Shown here piece after piece: positions 54,293 through 63,342 of a DNA stretch of 64,000 nt. The notes beneath the pieces were generated by a model, which searched no databases, had not been told where the DNA came from, and saw nothing but the letters and a program-made list of their open reading frames with translations. The DNA is from Microbacterium sp. SL75 (GTDB taxonomy: Bacteria > Actinomycetota > Actinomycetes > Actinomycetales > Microbacteriaceae): positions 930,001 through 994,000 of the forward strand of contig NZ_CP113067.1 of assembly GCF_026625865.1 (NCBI RefSeq). Reading direction: 5' to 3'. Within the stretch, counting starts at the first letter, position 1, and every line of letters starts with the position of its first letter. The position numbers were made by a program, and so were the translations under genes.

Positions 54293-55123
54293 TCAATCGA
54301 GGAAGATGTCCGGGTACAGCGCCGTGTCCGGGGTCCCCGGCACGGCGGCGTACTTGCCGAAGTCGGTGACTCCGGCGCGCTCGAGCACGTCCTCGACGAT
54401 CAGCGTCTGCCCGGTCACCTCGCGCGACGGAGCGCACAGCACCTCGTACGCGGCGTCCGCGTAGATCTCGGGCGTGCGCGAGACGGCCATGAGGCGGTCG
54501 CCGCCGATGACGTTCTGCACAGCCGCGGTCGCGATCGTCGTGCGCGGCCAGAGAGTGTTCGCGGCGATCCCGTCGCTCGCGAACTCCGACGCCAGGCCGA
54601 GGGTCGCCATCGTCATGCCGAACTTCGCGAGGCTGTAGCCCGTGTGCGCGCCGAGCCACTTGGGCGTGGCGTTCAGCGGCGGCGACAGCGAGAGGATGTG
54701 GGGGTTCTCGGCATCCTTCAGCTGGGGCACCGCGGCCCGGGACAGCAGGAACGTCCCGCGCACGTTGACGTCCTGCATGAGGTCGTACTTCTTGGTCGCG
54801 AGGTCCAACGAGCCCGACAGATCGATCACGCTGGCGTTGTTGACGACGATGTCGATCCCGCCGAACTCGCCCACGGTGCGAAGAACCGCCTCGGTGATCG
54901 AGGCTTCGTCGCGGACGTCGCCCACGATCGGCAGCGCCTGCCCGCCGGCCGCGCGGATCTCCTCCGCGGCGGTGTGCACGGTGCCGGGGAGCTTCGGGTG
55001 CGGGGTGTCGGTCTTGGCGAGCATCGCGATGTTCGCGCCGTCGCGGGCGGCGCGCAGCGCGATGGCGAGGCCGATCCCGCGGCTCCCGCCCGACATGAGG
55101 ATGGTCTTTCCCGAGAGCGTCAC
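54293..55123 (-). CDS. SDR oxidoreductase, HSDL2-like
   Basis: 276 aa. Cofactor loop GGSRGIGLA, then the insertion TDTPHPKLPGTVHTAAEEIR that is characteristic of HSDL2-type proteins, VVNNASVIDL, and active-site Tyr-x3-Lys in GYSLAKFGM. The catalytic Ser is in ILSLSPPLN. HSDL2 relatives act on fatty acid-derived substrates of uncertain nature. Its ATG overlaps the stop of the enoyl-CoA hydratase gene (ATGA), making it the last gene of an SDR-crotonase-SDR unit. Confidence 0.9.
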   Translation of the reverse strand: MTLSGKTILMSGGSRGIGLAIALRAARDGANIAMLAKTDTPHPKLPGTVHTAAEEIRAAGGQALPIVGDVRDEASITEAVLRTVGEFGGIDIVVNNASVIDLSGSLDLATKKYDLMQDVNVRGTFLLSRAAVPQLKDAENPHILSLSPPLNATPKWLGAHTGYSLAKFGMTMATLGLASEFASDGIAANTLWPRTTIATAAVQNVIGGDRLMAVSRTPEIYADAAYEVLCAPSREVTGQTLIVEDVLERAGVTDFGKYAAVPGTPDTALYPDIFLD

Positions 55124-55896
55124 GAGCGTCCTTTCGTGGAGGCGGCGGCGAACGCGGCAACCCGCGCCTGCGCCTCGGGGGTATCGAAGGCGGCGCCGAT
55201 GGTGGCGGCCTCGTCGTCGAGGTTCTCACCGAACGACCGTCCGGCGCCCACGCGCACCAACCGCGTCGCCTGCCCGAACGCCGCGGTCGCGCCGTCGAGC
55301 CAGAAGCGCGCGATCTCCTCGACGCGGGTGCTCAGCGCTTCGGATGCCACGACCTCGGCCACCAGACCCCACTCCCGGGCCTCCGCGGCATCGAGCATGC
55401 GGTCCTGCAGCAGCAGCTGCAGCGCGCGACGCTGGCCGATCGCGGCGGGGAGCAGAGTGGACACACCCAGGTCGGGCGTCAGCCCGATGTTGGCGTAGCG
55501 GCTGACGAAGCGGGCGTTCTCGCTCGCGACGACGTAGTCGGCGGTCAGCATGAGCCCGAGTCCGCCGCCGGCGACCGCGCCCTGGACGGCGGCGACCATC
55601 GGCAGCGGCGCTTCGGCGAAGGTGCGGATACCGTCGTGGATCGCCCGAGCGGTCTCGGTCACCTCGGCGCCCGACGAACCGGTGGTCGCCATGGCCACCA
55701 CGTCGCCTCCCGCGCAGAACGCGGGGCCCGTGGCATCCAGGATCACCGCTCCGACGGAGGGGTCGGAGGTGACCTCGTGCGCGACCTCTCGCCAGCGCGC
55801 GGCCATAGGGAAGTCCATCGCGTTGAGCGAGGCGGGGCGGTCGAAGGTGACGCGGGCGAGCCCGTCGTCGATGTGGAGCAGGATGCCGTCGGTCAT
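55120..55896 (-). CDS. Crotonase-family enoyl-CoA hydratase/isomerase
   Basis: 258 aa. Crotonase fold with oxyanion-hole segment [14 protein letters not shown] and [21 protein letters not shown]. The two hydratase glutamates are absent: the positions read GGGLGLML and [12 protein letters not shown]. The Asp in GLTPDLG instead resembles isomerases of PaaG type, so isomerase or another activity is more likely than hydration. Both ends overlap neighbours by 4 bp (ATGA). Confidence 0.88.
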   Translation of the reverse strand: MTDGILLHIDDGLARVTFDRPASLNAMDFPMAARWREVAHEVTSDPSVGAVILDATGPAFCAGGDVVAMATTGSSGAEVTETARAIHDGIRTFAEAPLPMVAAVQGAVAGGGLGLMLTADYVVASENARFVSRYANIGLTPDLGVSTLLPAAIGQRRALQLLLQDRMLDAAEAREWGLVAEVVASEALSTRVEEIARFWLDGATAAFGQATRLVRVGAGRSFGENLDDEAATIGAAFDTPEAQARVAAFAAASTKGRS

Positions 55897-56654
55897 TTCG
55901 GTGCCATTCTGATCGCGCCGTCGAGTCGGATGGTCTCGCCGTTGAGGTAGCCGTTGTCGGCGATCGCGAGCACGAGGCGCGCGTACTCGTGGGGGGCGCC
56001 GAGGCGCGACGGGTAGGGCACCTGCTGCCCGAGGGAGTCCTGCGCCGCCTGTGGCAGGCCCTTGAGCATCGGTGTCTCCATGATGCCGGGGGCGATGGTC
56101 ACGACCCGGATGCCGTGGCGCGCGAGCTCACGGGCGATGGGGAGCGTCATGGCGTGCACGCCGCCCTTGCTCGCCGAGTACGCGGGCTGACCGATCTGTC
56201 CGTCGAAGGCGGCGACGCTCGCGGTGTTCACGATGACGCCGCGGTCGCCGCCCCCGGTCGGTTGGGTCTTCGCCATGACGGCGGACGCCTGCGCGATGAC
56301 GTTGTAGGTGCCGATGAGGTTGACGCGGATGACGCGCTCGAAATCCCGCAGAGAAGAAGGGGCACCGTCGCGATCGAGCACCTTGGCCGGTGGGGCGATC
56401 CCCGCGCAGTTCACGACGACGCGTAGGGGCCCGGCCTCGGCGGCGAGAGCTGCCGCGGCGGCGATCTGCTCGGCATCGGTCACATCGGCGGCGGCGAAGG
56501 ACCCGCCCAGCTCTTCGGAGATCGCGGCGCCGTTCGACGACGGCAGGTCGACGACGGTGACACGGGCTCCGGCCTCCGTGAGCCGGCGCGCGGTAGCGAG
56601 ACCGAGTCCCGAGGCGCCGCCGGTGACGAGGGCGGATGCTCCTGCGATATCCAT
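55893..56654 (-). CDS. SDR 3-hydroxyacyl-CoA dehydrogenase (HSD17B10-like)
   Basis: 253 aa, ATG at 56654 after GAAGGAG. Cofactor loop [15 protein letters not shown], Asp for NAD specificity in [16 protein letters not shown], catalytic Ser and Tyr-x3-Lys in [21 protein letters not shown]. The pattern [16 protein letters not shown] and [13 protein letters not shown] match type II 3-hydroxyacyl-CoA (or 3-hydroxy-2-methylbutyryl-CoA) dehydrogenases. It is first in the three-gene unit, consistent with fatty or isoleucine-type degradation. Confidence 0.9.
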   Translation of the reverse strand: MDIAGASALVTGGASGLGLATARRLTEAGARVTVVDLPSSNGAAISEELGGSFAAADVTDAEQIAAAAALAAEAGPLRVVVNCAGIAPPAKVLDRDGAPSSLRDFERVIRVNLIGTYNVIAQASAVMAKTQPTGGGDRGVIVNTASVAAFDGQIGQPAYSASKGGVHAMTLPIARELARHGIRVVTIAPGIMETPMLKGLPQAAQDSLGQQVPYPSRLGAPHEYARLVLAIADNGYLNGETIRLDGAIRMAPK

Positions 56655-56700
56655 GCGTTCTCCTTCGAAAGCTGAAACCGAGTATCACTTTAGTCGAGAC

Positions 56701-57666
56701 TCAGGACCGCGACGAGCCTCTCTCCCTCCTCGCGGAGCGCCCCTGCTGCGTGCGGATCGCCCCGGCGGCGGTGCCGTCCACGAGCAGGATGGTCTGCTCG
56801 GGCTCCCACCCGTAGACGTTCCGCAGGCGTGCGCCGAGCGCCGAGACCGCATCGGGCACCATGGTCTCGGTCCCGCGAGGCACGTCGGCGGCGCCGGGAT
56901 CGAGATCGCGTGCGGCGGAGCGCAGGTCGGCGACGAGCCCCCGCATGCGATCGGGACCATAGGCGGCGGATGCCAGGTTCCAATCGCCCACGACGACCGT
57001 CGCCCCCGCCGGACAGTGCACGGGCTCCGTCTCGACGCGCGGACCGAAACGCACGCGCACCACCGCCGCACCGATCGCGACGACGGCGAGAGCGCCGAGG
57101 ATCGTCGCGGGGGCGAATGAGAAGGCGTAGCGATACAGCGGCGAGTCCCAGCCGATGACGACGCCCACCATCGCACGCGACAGCGAATAGACGGCGAACA
57201 GAGCAGTCGCCAGCGCGATCACGCGAAGGGGGCCGAAGGGCTCGACGCGAGAGTGGGCGGCGACCCAGGCGCACGCGCCGCAGGTGGTGGCGAGGGCGAC
57301 GGCCTTCACCGCGAGAGAGTTCGGGAGCGGCACCGTGGCGGTCACCACGGCGACGACGAGCACGAGGGCGAGGATCACCGCCGAGATCCTCCGCGCGCGC
57401 CGCCCCTCGAGGGCGCTCAGCGCGATGATGAGCAGGGCGGGCGCGAGTATCATCCCCACGTCCCCGAGAACGAGGGTCAGGATGCCACCGCCCGCGCCGT
57501 AGATGAAGTACATCGCGCTGGAACCGGCCGCCGTCACCCCCGCGACGGCGGCGAACCGCAAGAAGAGCGTCGTGGGGCCCGGGGTTCCGCAGCGCGGCAT
57601 GGCGACGAACATCACGGCGCCCGCGACGGCCACACTCACCGCGAGTATCCCGAACGACAATCCCAT
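56701..57666 (-). CDS. Hypothetical membrane protein with soluble C-terminus
   Basis: 321 aa from the ATG at 57666, where GGGGG lies 7 nt upstream; the ATG at 57684 has none. About seven transmembrane helices in residues 1-215 (for example LSFGILAVSVAVAGAVMFVA, LRVIALATALFAVYSLSRAM, FAPATILGALAVVAIGAAVV). A 105-residue cytoplasmic domain follows with no recognised motif (VVVGDWNLASAAYGPDR). The topology recalls 7TM sensor proteins, but no kinase or GGDEF signature is seen. Divergent from a GNAT gene; 46 bp upstream of the SDR operon on the same strand. Confidence 0.65.
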   Translation of the reverse strand: MGLSFGILAVSVAVAGAVMFVAMPRCGTPGPTTLFLRFAAVAGVTAAGSSAMYFIYGAGGGILTLVLGDVGMILAPALLIIALSALEGRRARRISAVILALVLVVAVVTATVPLPNSLAVKAVALATTCGACAWVAAHSRVEPFGPLRVIALATALFAVYSLSRAMVGVVIGWDSPLYRYAFSFAPATILGALAVVAIGAAVVRVRFGPRVETEPVHCPAGATVVVGDWNLASAAYGPDRMRGLVADLRSAARDLDPGAADVPRGTETMVPDAVSALGARLRNVYGWEPEQTILLVDGTAAGAIRTQQGRSARRERGSSRS

Positions 57667-57808
57667 GGCATCCCCCGTGCTCATTCTGTCGATGTCGGAA
57701 CCGTTCGTCTCCGGCGCGCATTCCTTTTCCCCAGGATCCGAACGTCCTGCTCCACGCCGTACCGTCCCTCCGCACCGCGTGGTTCCCGCGCACGCCTAGG
57801 CTCGACGG

Positions 57809-58303
57809 GTGAATCTCCCCGGTTTCCGCATCGACAGGGTGAATGTCGACGATCCCCGAGCCGTGACGCTCCGAGGCGTCTTGGACGCCGACCTCGACGA
57901 GCGGTATCGCGACGCCGATGCCGAGGACTCCCCCGAGGTCGCCGCGAAGCGCGCCGAGGCGCTCGCCGTCCACGCCGAGCAGGTCGTCGCCACCCTCTTG
58001 GCGATCGATGCGGACGACACCCCGCTCGGGCACGTCATCCTGCGCCGCCTGGGCGACGAATGGGAGCTCAAGCGCCTCGTCGTCGTGCCCGCGGGCCGTC
58101 GACGCGGCATCGGCTCGGCGCTCACCGCCGAGGTCGTCGACCTCGCCCGACGCGCTGGCGCACGGCGCGTCATCCTGCAGAGCGGGCGCATGCAGCCCGA
58201 GTCGCTGCGCGTGTACACCGCCGCGGGGTTCACGCCGATCCCCGTGTACGAGCCGTATCTCGAGACCATGCCGCGCTCGCTCTGCTTCGAGTACGTCTTC
58301 TGA
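57809..58303 (+). CDS. GNAT-family N-acetyltransferase
   Basis: 164 aa, GTG start at 57809. Acetyl-CoA binding motif A at ELKRLVVVPAGRRRGIGSAL, an R-x-x-G-x-G. The strand LARRAGARRVILQSGRMQPE is followed by SLRVYTAAGFTPIPVYEPY, typical of the branch often annotated as acyltransferases of small molecules. Substrate unknown. Monocistronic. Confidence 0.87.
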   Translation: MNLPGFRIDRVNVDDPRAVTLRGVLDADLDERYRDADAEDSPEVAAKRAEALAVHAEQVVATLLAIDADDTPLGHVILRRLGDEWELKRLVVVPAGRRRGIGSALTAEVVDLARRAGARRVILQSGRMQPESLRVYTAAGFTPIPVYEPYLETMPRSLCFEYVF

Positions 58304-58384
58304 GCCGCCCGCTCCGCATCGAGCGCCCATGACGCACCGCGTCGTCGGCCACCCTCGCGACGTCATCGGCCCCCCGGCGGGGAC

Positions 58385-59170
58385 CTACGTCCCCACCACC
58401 CGGAACGCCCCCGACAGCACCGCCGCCGCGAGGGCGACGACGATGAGCGCGACCGAGGCGCCCAGGGCCACGGCATCCCGAGACGAGAGTGTCGACGGAC
58501 GCGCCCAGGTCCGTTCGATGTCGGACCCGAACCCGCGGGCTTCCATCGCGGTGGCCAGTTTCGTGCCGCGACGCACGGCGAAGACGAGCAGCACGAACGC
58601 CATCGAGAAGAAACGCCGGATCGCCCCGCGGTCGCCCAGGCCCCGGGCGCGGCGGGCGAGGCTCATCGTGCGCCAGTCGTCGACGAACAGCCCGACCGTG
58701 CGGGCACCCGCGAGCACCCCCAGCACGAAACGGCTGGGCAACTTCGCCACCTGCGCGAGGGCGTCGGCGAGCTCGGTGGGGTCGGTGCGGGCGAAGAGCA
58801 GGATGATCGGCATGGCCAGGGCCACGACGCGCACCAGTACGGCCAGCGACAGGGCGATGGAGTCGTCGCTGACCGTGGCGAAGAGGAAGGTGCCGTAGAC
58901 GGTTCCGCCCGGCCGGGCGTAGAGCAACATGCTCACCGCGGCGACGGGGGCGAAGACGATCACCGGCACCAGACGTCTCAGGACGGTTCCGTAGGCCGCC
59001 CCCGTCAGCGGTACGCACAGCAGCTCGAGGATCAGGGCCGTCCCCGCGCTCACCGCGTCGATCGAGACCAGCAGGGGAACCGCGAGCACGAGCACCATCG
59101 CGACCTTGGTGACGGGGTTCACCCCGTCGAGCCAGGCCGTCCGCGGGCGTTCGACGGCGAGGGCGGTCAC
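58385..59170 (-). CDS. ykoC: ECF transporter transmembrane (T) component, thiamine-related
   Basis: 261 aa from the GTG at 59170, overlapping the ATPase stop (GTGA). EcfT/CbiQ domain with about five helices and the coupling motifs SLARRARGLGDRGAIRRFF and ATAMEARGFGSD, both containing the Ala-Arg-Gly type signature. Third gene of the riboswitch-controlled unit. It joins YkoE and YkoD into an importer of thiamine or its hydroxymethylpyrimidine part. Confidence 0.88.
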   Translation of the reverse strand: MTALAVERPRTAWLDGVNPVTKVAMVLVLAVPLLVSIDAVSAGTALILELLCVPLTGAAYGTVLRRLVPVIVFAPVAAVSMLLYARPGGTVYGTFLFATVSDDSIALSLAVLVRVVALAMPIILLFARTDPTELADALAQVAKLPSRFVLGVLAGARTVGLFVDDWRTMSLARRARGLGDRGAIRRFFSMAFVLLVFAVRRGTKLATAMEARGFGSDIERTWARPSTLSSRDAVALGASVALIVVALAAAVLSGAFRVVGT

Positions 59171-60615
59171 GCGGCGTCCCCCAGCCGGATGCGGTGCTGC
59201 CCGAGGTGACGAACCACGTCCGCATCGTGCGTGACGGCGACGACCGTGCGCCCGCGCTCGATCTCCCGCTGGAGCAGGGCGACGAGCTCGATCCAACCGC
59301 GACGGTCCTGGCCGAAGGTCGGCTCATCGAGAACGAGGACGGCGGGAGAGGCGGCGAGCACCGTGGCCACCGACAGTCGTCTCTTCTGGCCTCCCGACAG
59401 CGTGAACGGGTTCGCAAGCGCGAGGGATGCCAGATCGAGACGCTCCAGCAGTTCGTCGACGATGCGGTCGACCTCGGCCGGCGCCTTGCGCAGAGCGCGG
59501 GGTCCGACGGCGAGCTCGTCGCGCAGGGTCGAGGCGAGGAACTGGTGCTCGGGCTCCTGGAAGACCGTGCCGATGCGGGTCAGCAGCTCCGTGGACCTCC
59601 AGCGAGAGGGGCGGCGACCCCCGCGCGCCGAGAGCTCCTCGGCGGCGACGACCTCGCCCGCCAGTTCGGGGAGGAGCCCCGCGAGGGTCAGCGCGAGGGT
59701 GGACTTTCCCCCGCCGTTCGGTCCCGTGATCACGGTTCCGGCACCGCGCGGAAGGTCAAGGTCGAGCCCGGACGCGACGACCGTGTGCCTCTCACGCCCG
59801 GTCGACAGCGCGGACGCCCGCAGAACGGCATCCGGTGTCGAGGCGGGCTCGAGTACGGGAAGGTCGACCGGGCGCTGCGGCACCCACACCCCCGCCGCGG
59901 CGAGCGCGTCGCCGTGCTCGGCGAAGACGCGGTCGGGAGGGCCGTCGGCGAGAACGCCGCCACCCGGAGCGAGGACGACGACGCGGGTCATCAGGTCGGC
60001 CCAGACGGCCGTACGGTGCTCGATGAGCACGAGGGTGGTGCCCTCGCGCGCGACGACTCGTTCTACGGCGCGGCGGACTTCGGCGACGCCCTCGGGGTCG
60101 AGATTGGCGGTGGGTTCGTCGAGGAGCAGCAGTCCCGGTCGCATCGCCAGCACCCCCGCCAGGGCCAGACGCTGCTTCTGCCCACCCGACAGCGCCTTCG
60201 TGGGGCGGTCGAGGGGGACGGCGAGCCCCACGGATGCCAGGGCCTCAGCCACCCGCGCCGGGATCTCGGCCGCCGGGACGCCGAGGTTCTCGCAGCCGAA
60301 AGCGACGTCGTCGCCCACCTTCGACAGCACGATGCCCGCCTCGGGGTCCTGCAGCACGAGGCCGATGCGCCCGCGCTGAGCCTCGGGCGCGCCCCCGTCG
60401 ACGAGGATCCGGCCGCTGACCTCACCCTCGTCGGCGCCGCCGAGCAGACCCGCCAGCCCCGCGAGCAAGGTCGACTTGCCGGCTCCCGAGGCCCCGAGCA
60501 GCAGCACGCGCTCTCCGGGCTCGATGACGAGATCGACCTCGCGCGTGGCGGGCAGCCTGCGACCGGCGTAGCGCCAGCCCCAGCCCTCGACGTCGACGCG
60601 TGCGGGGCCCCGCAT
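59167..60615 (-). CDS. ykoD: ECF transporter double ATPase, thiamine-related
   Basis: 482 aa from the ATG at 60615, overlapping the ykoE stop (TGATG). Two ABC ATPase domains in one chain. First: LLGASGAGKSTL, LQDPEAGIVLSKVGDD, ALSGGQKQRLA, LLLLDEPTANLD, IEHRTAV. Second: ITGPNGGGKSTLA, FQEPEHQFLAST, TLSGGQKRRLS, VLVLDEPTFGQD, VTHDADVV. Both have complete Walker and signature motifs, so both should hydrolyse ATP. This is the YkoD architecture of thiamine-family ECF importers. Confidence 0.93.
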   Translation of the reverse strand: MRGPARVDVEGWGWRYAGRRLPATREVDLVIEPGERVLLLGASGAGKSTLLAGLAGLLGGADEGEVSGRILVDGGAPEAQRGRIGLVLQDPEAGIVLSKVGDDVAFGCENLGVPAAEIPARVAEALASVGLAVPLDRPTKALSGGQKQRLALAGVLAMRPGLLLLDEPTANLDPEGVAEVRRAVERVVAREGTTLVLIEHRTAVWADLMTRVVVLAPGGGVLADGPPDRVFAEHGDALAAAGVWVPQRPVDLPVLEPASTPDAVLRASALSTGRERHTVVASGLDLDLPRGAGTVITGPNGGGKSTLALTLAGLLPELAGEVVAAEELSARGGRRPSRWRSTELLTRIGTVFQEPEHQFLASTLRDELAVGPRALRKAPAEVDRIVDELLERLDLASLALANPFTLSGGQKRRLSVATVLAASPAVLVLDEPTFGQDRRGWIELVALLQREIERGRTVVAVTHDADVVRHLGQHRIRLGDAA

Positions 60616-61250
60616 CAGACGTCGCGACGCGCTTCCCGGCCCGCGGCGAAGCGGCTGAGCGCCCCGGTGGCGGCGAGGGCGCGCACGAGCAGCCAGCCGA
60701 CGAGACCGGCCAGCAGGGCACCCGAGACGGCGAGGGTACCGAGGTAGATGAGGTTGAACTCGAGCGACTTCACGATGTTGGGCGTGAGGAACAGCTCCAG
60801 CACCCAGGCCCCGACACCGGCGCCGACACCCGCGAGCATCGCGACGGGCAGCGTGAAACGCACGTAGAGGAAGGCGAGGAAGATCAGCTCGGCGCCGAGA
60901 CCCTGGGCCAGGCCCGAGAAGATCGTGGTCACGCCCCACACGTTGCCGATGAGCGCCGACACGATCGCCGCGATCAGCTCGACGAGCAGCGCCGCCCCGG
61001 GCTTGCGGATGACGAGGCCGCCGATGACGCCGCCGATCAGCCAGATGCCGACGGCGATCCCGCCGAGACCCGGGGTGAGGCCGTCCATCGCGGTGAACCA
61101 GAGGCCGCCGACGGTGTTCCAACCCCAGAAGAGCAGGCCGATCGCAACGCCCAGGACGGCGGCGACGACGATGTCGACGACGCGCCACGAGAAGCGGTTC
61201 GTCGCGGCGACCGATGAGCGGTTCGCGGGGGCAGACGTGGACGTGTGCAT
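60615..61250 (-). CDS. ykoE: ECF substrate-binding (S) component, YkoE family
   Basis: 211 aa from the ATG at 61250 with GGAGGAGAG upstream. About six transmembrane helices: VDIVVAAVLGVAIGLLFWGW, MDGLTPGLGGIAVGIWLIGG, IRKPGAALLVELIAAIVSAL and a last pair near 155-195. The pattern WNTVGG near 45 and the Ala-rich coupling faces fit YkoE-type S components for thiamine or hydroxymethylpyrimidine. The TPP riboswitch before it confirms a thiamine role. Confidence 0.92.
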   Translation of the reverse strand: MHTSTSAPANRSSVAATNRFSWRVVDIVVAAVLGVAIGLLFWGWNTVGGLWFTAMDGLTPGLGGIAVGIWLIGGVIGGLVIRKPGAALLVELIAAIVSALIGNVWGVTTIFSGLAQGLGAELIFLAFLYVRFTLPVAMLAGVGAGVGAWVLELFLTPNIVKSLEFNLIYLGTLAVSGALLAGLVGWLLVRALAATGALSRFAAGREARRDV

Positions 61251-61258
61251 TTCTCTCC

Positions 61259-61345
61259 TCCCTGCGCCGGCATGATCCGGATCAGGTTCGACGGTCGAAG
61301 CGTGGATTCGCTTCCTCTCAGCCCGGCTCACCGGACTCCCGTGGT
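61259..61345 (-). ncRNA. TPP riboswitch controlling ykoEDC
   Basis: On the minus strand the conserved THI-box parts appear in order: CCACGGGAGTCCGG, GGGCTGAGAGG (61323-61313), GACCGTCGAACCTGATCCGG and ATCATGCCGGCGCAGGGA. GCTGAGA and CCTGATC...GGATCATGCC form the pyrimidine and pyrophosphate sensor arms. The ribosome site GGAGGAG follows directly on the last base pair, which suggests control of translation initiation. TATACT at 61359-61354 may be the -10 box. Confidence 0.95.
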
Positions 61346-61389
61346 TGTCGTGATGAGTATAGAGGGGTGTCGCGGGGTAGCGTGGGCGG

Positions 61390-62982
61390 GTGCACGAGCA
61401 GACCCCGGCCTCACGGCGTGCGCTGCGTGCCCAGGACTCCTCGCCTCGCGCGGCGACCTCCGGCGACTTCGGCCCCGCTCTGTCGACGACGGGCGAGCTC
61501 GGCCCCGCCCTTGCGCTTCCCGATGCCACGTCCCCGGCCCTGCGGTCCGGGGAGGCGGAGCAGGGTGGCGCGGTGGCGGATGCCGCGGTGAGCGAGCCCC
61601 CGGCATCCGAGGTCTCCTCCGGTGAGGCTCGCGCCACGCCTTTGCCGGTCGCGCTCGGGGCGTTGCTCTGGGTCGATCCCGACGAAGCGGGAGCCCCGCG
61701 ACCGACCCCGACGTTCGTCGTCTCGGGGGCCACCTCGCGCTCGGTCGACCTGCTCGCGGGTGCGCGTCGGCCGGTGCTGCGCCCCGGAACGATCATCCCC
61801 ACGCTGCTCTTCGTGCTGATCATCGCCGCCTACGCCGCGACGACGCTGCTCTGGCCGCTGAACGCCGTCATGCCGACGACCCGGGCGGTCGCCGTGCAGC
61901 CGATCGCTGCTCCGGCGGCGGTTCCGGCATGGCCCGCCGAGGGCGAAGCGGCGATCGCGCTCGACGGAATCCCCGACACGCTGTCGTCGTCGGCCAGCGC
62001 TCCCGAATCGATCGCGAGCATCACCAAGGTCGTCACGGCACTCGTCGTTCTCGATCGACTGCCGCTCGCCCCGGGAGAACAGGGCAAGAGCTACACCTTC
62101 ACGCAGGCCGACAGCGCGGACTACTGGCAGTACCGGGCCCGCGGGGAGTCGTCGCTCGACGTTCCCGTCGACGGCAGCCTCACCCAGCTGCAGATGCTGC
62201 AGGGCATGCTCATCGCCTCCGCCAACAACTACGCGCAGCGCCTGTCGACAGACCTCTTCGGGACGGATGCCGAGTTCGCGGCCGCCGCGACCCAGTACCT
62301 CGCGGAGCGGGGCATCGAGGGCATCACGATCGTGAACCCCACCGGGATCGAAGCCGGCAACACCGCCACCCCGGCCGCGCTCATCGCACTGGCCGAGCGG
62401 GCGCTCGCCAATCCCGTGATCGCCGAGATCGTGCGCACCCCGGAGCTGACCCTGCCCGGAGCCGGCACGTTCAAGAACGGCAACGCGCTGCTGGCCGACC
62501 CCGGAGTGATCGGGGTGAAGACGGGCACGCTCGATGCGTGGAACCTGCTCACCGCGAAAGACATCACCGTCGGAACCGCCACCGTGCGCGCGTACGCCGC
62601 CGTTCTCGGTCAGCCCGGGCCCGACAGCCGCAACCAGGCCGCGCGCGACCTCTTCGCCCGCATCGAGCAGGAACTGCAGCCGAAGCCCTCGGTGCCCGCC
62701 GGGACGCTGGTCGGCAAGGCCGAGACGCTGTGGGGTCCCGACATCGATCTCGTGACGGAGTCCGACGCCACGGTCGTGCTGTGGAACGGCGGTGCGGCGC
62801 AGACCTCCACGTCCTTCAGCCTCGGCGACACCACCACGGCGGGCTCGACCGTGGGGACGCTGACCGCGACCGGTCCCGTCGACGCCGACACGGTCGATGT
62901 GAAGCTCACCGGCGACATCGACCCGCCGAGCCCCTGGTGGCGCCTCACCCACCCTCTCGACCTCTTCGGCCTGAACGACTGA
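61390..62982 (+). CDS. D-alanyl-D-alanine carboxypeptidase (peptidase S11, PBP5-like) with long cytoplasmic tail
   Basis: 530 aa, GTG start at 61390. Residues 1-135 are cytoplasmic, disordered and rich in Ala, Ser and Pro. One transmembrane helix follows (IIPTLLFVLIIAAYAATTLL). The penicillin-binding domain has all three motifs: Ser210-x-x-Lys213 (SITK), Ser277-Ala-Asn279 (SANN) and Lys377-Thr-Gly379 (KTGT). The final 130 residues form a beta-rich domain. It removes the terminal D-Ala of peptidoglycan stems outside the membrane. Followed after 3 bp by a small GntR gene. Confidence 0.92.
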   Translation: MHEQTPASRRALRAQDSSPRAATSGDFGPALSTTGELGPALALPDATSPALRSGEAEQGGAVADAAVSEPPASEVSSGEARATPLPVALGALLWVDPDEAGAPRPTPTFVVSGATSRSVDLLAGARRPVLRPGTIIPTLLFVLIIAAYAATTLLWPLNAVMPTTRAVAVQPIAAPAAVPAWPAEGEAAIALDGIPDTLSSSASAPESIASITKVVTALVVLDRLPLAPGEQGKSYTFTQADSADYWQYRARGESSLDVPVDGSLTQLQMLQGMLIASANNYAQRLSTDLFGTDAEFAAAATQYLAERGIEGITIVNPTGIEAGNTATPAALIALAERALANPVIAEIVRTPELTLPGAGTFKNGNALLADPGVIGVKTGTLDAWNLLTAKDITVGTATVRAYAAVLGQPGPDSRNQAARDLFARIEQELQPKPSVPAGTLVGKAETLWGPDIDLVTESDATVVLWNGGAAQTSTSFSLGDTTTAGSTVGTLTATGPVDADTVDVKLTGDIDPPSPWWRLTHPLDLFGLND

Positions 62983-62985
62983 GCC

Positions 62986-63342
62986 ATGAGACTCTCCGTG
63001 GATGCCACCTCTTCGACGCCGCCGTTCGAGCAGGTACGGGCGCAGGTCATCGCGCAGATCGAGGCCGGCGAGCTCGTCGCGGGGACGCGGCTGCCGCCGG
63101 TGCGAGCGCTCGCGACCGAGCTCGGCCTCGCCGCCAACACGGTGGCGCGCACGTACCGGGAGCTCGAGGAGGCGGGGTACGTCGAAACCCGCGGTCGTGC
63201 AGGCACGTTCGTGAAGGGGGCCGATGCGGCCTCCGCTCGCGCCGCGGGTGCGGCGCGCACGTACGTCGAAACCGTGCGGCGCCTCGGGGTGTCGGCGGAC
63301 GACGCGGTCGAGCTCGTACGGGCGGCGCTGCGGGATCGGTGA
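62986..63342 (+). CDS. YtrA-type GntR transcriptional regulator
   Basis: 118 aa. Winged-helix domain at 10-75: PPFEQVRAQVIAQIEAGELV, GTRLPPVRALATELGLAANT, VARTYRELEEAGYVETRGRA. The remaining 40 residues form a short helical dimerisation tail (YVETVRRLGVSADDAVELVR and AALRDR), as in the YtrA subfamily. Such regulators often control ABC exporter or wall-stress genes. The ATG lies 3 bp after the carboxypeptidase stop, implying co-transcription. The last 22 codons are repeated as an 88 bp array after the stop. Confidence 0.9.
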   Translation: MRLSVDATSSTPPFEQVRAQVIAQIEAGELVAGTRLPPVRALATELGLAANTVARTYRELEEAGYVETRGRAGTFVKGADAASARAAGAARTYVETVRRLGVSADDAVELVRAALRDR

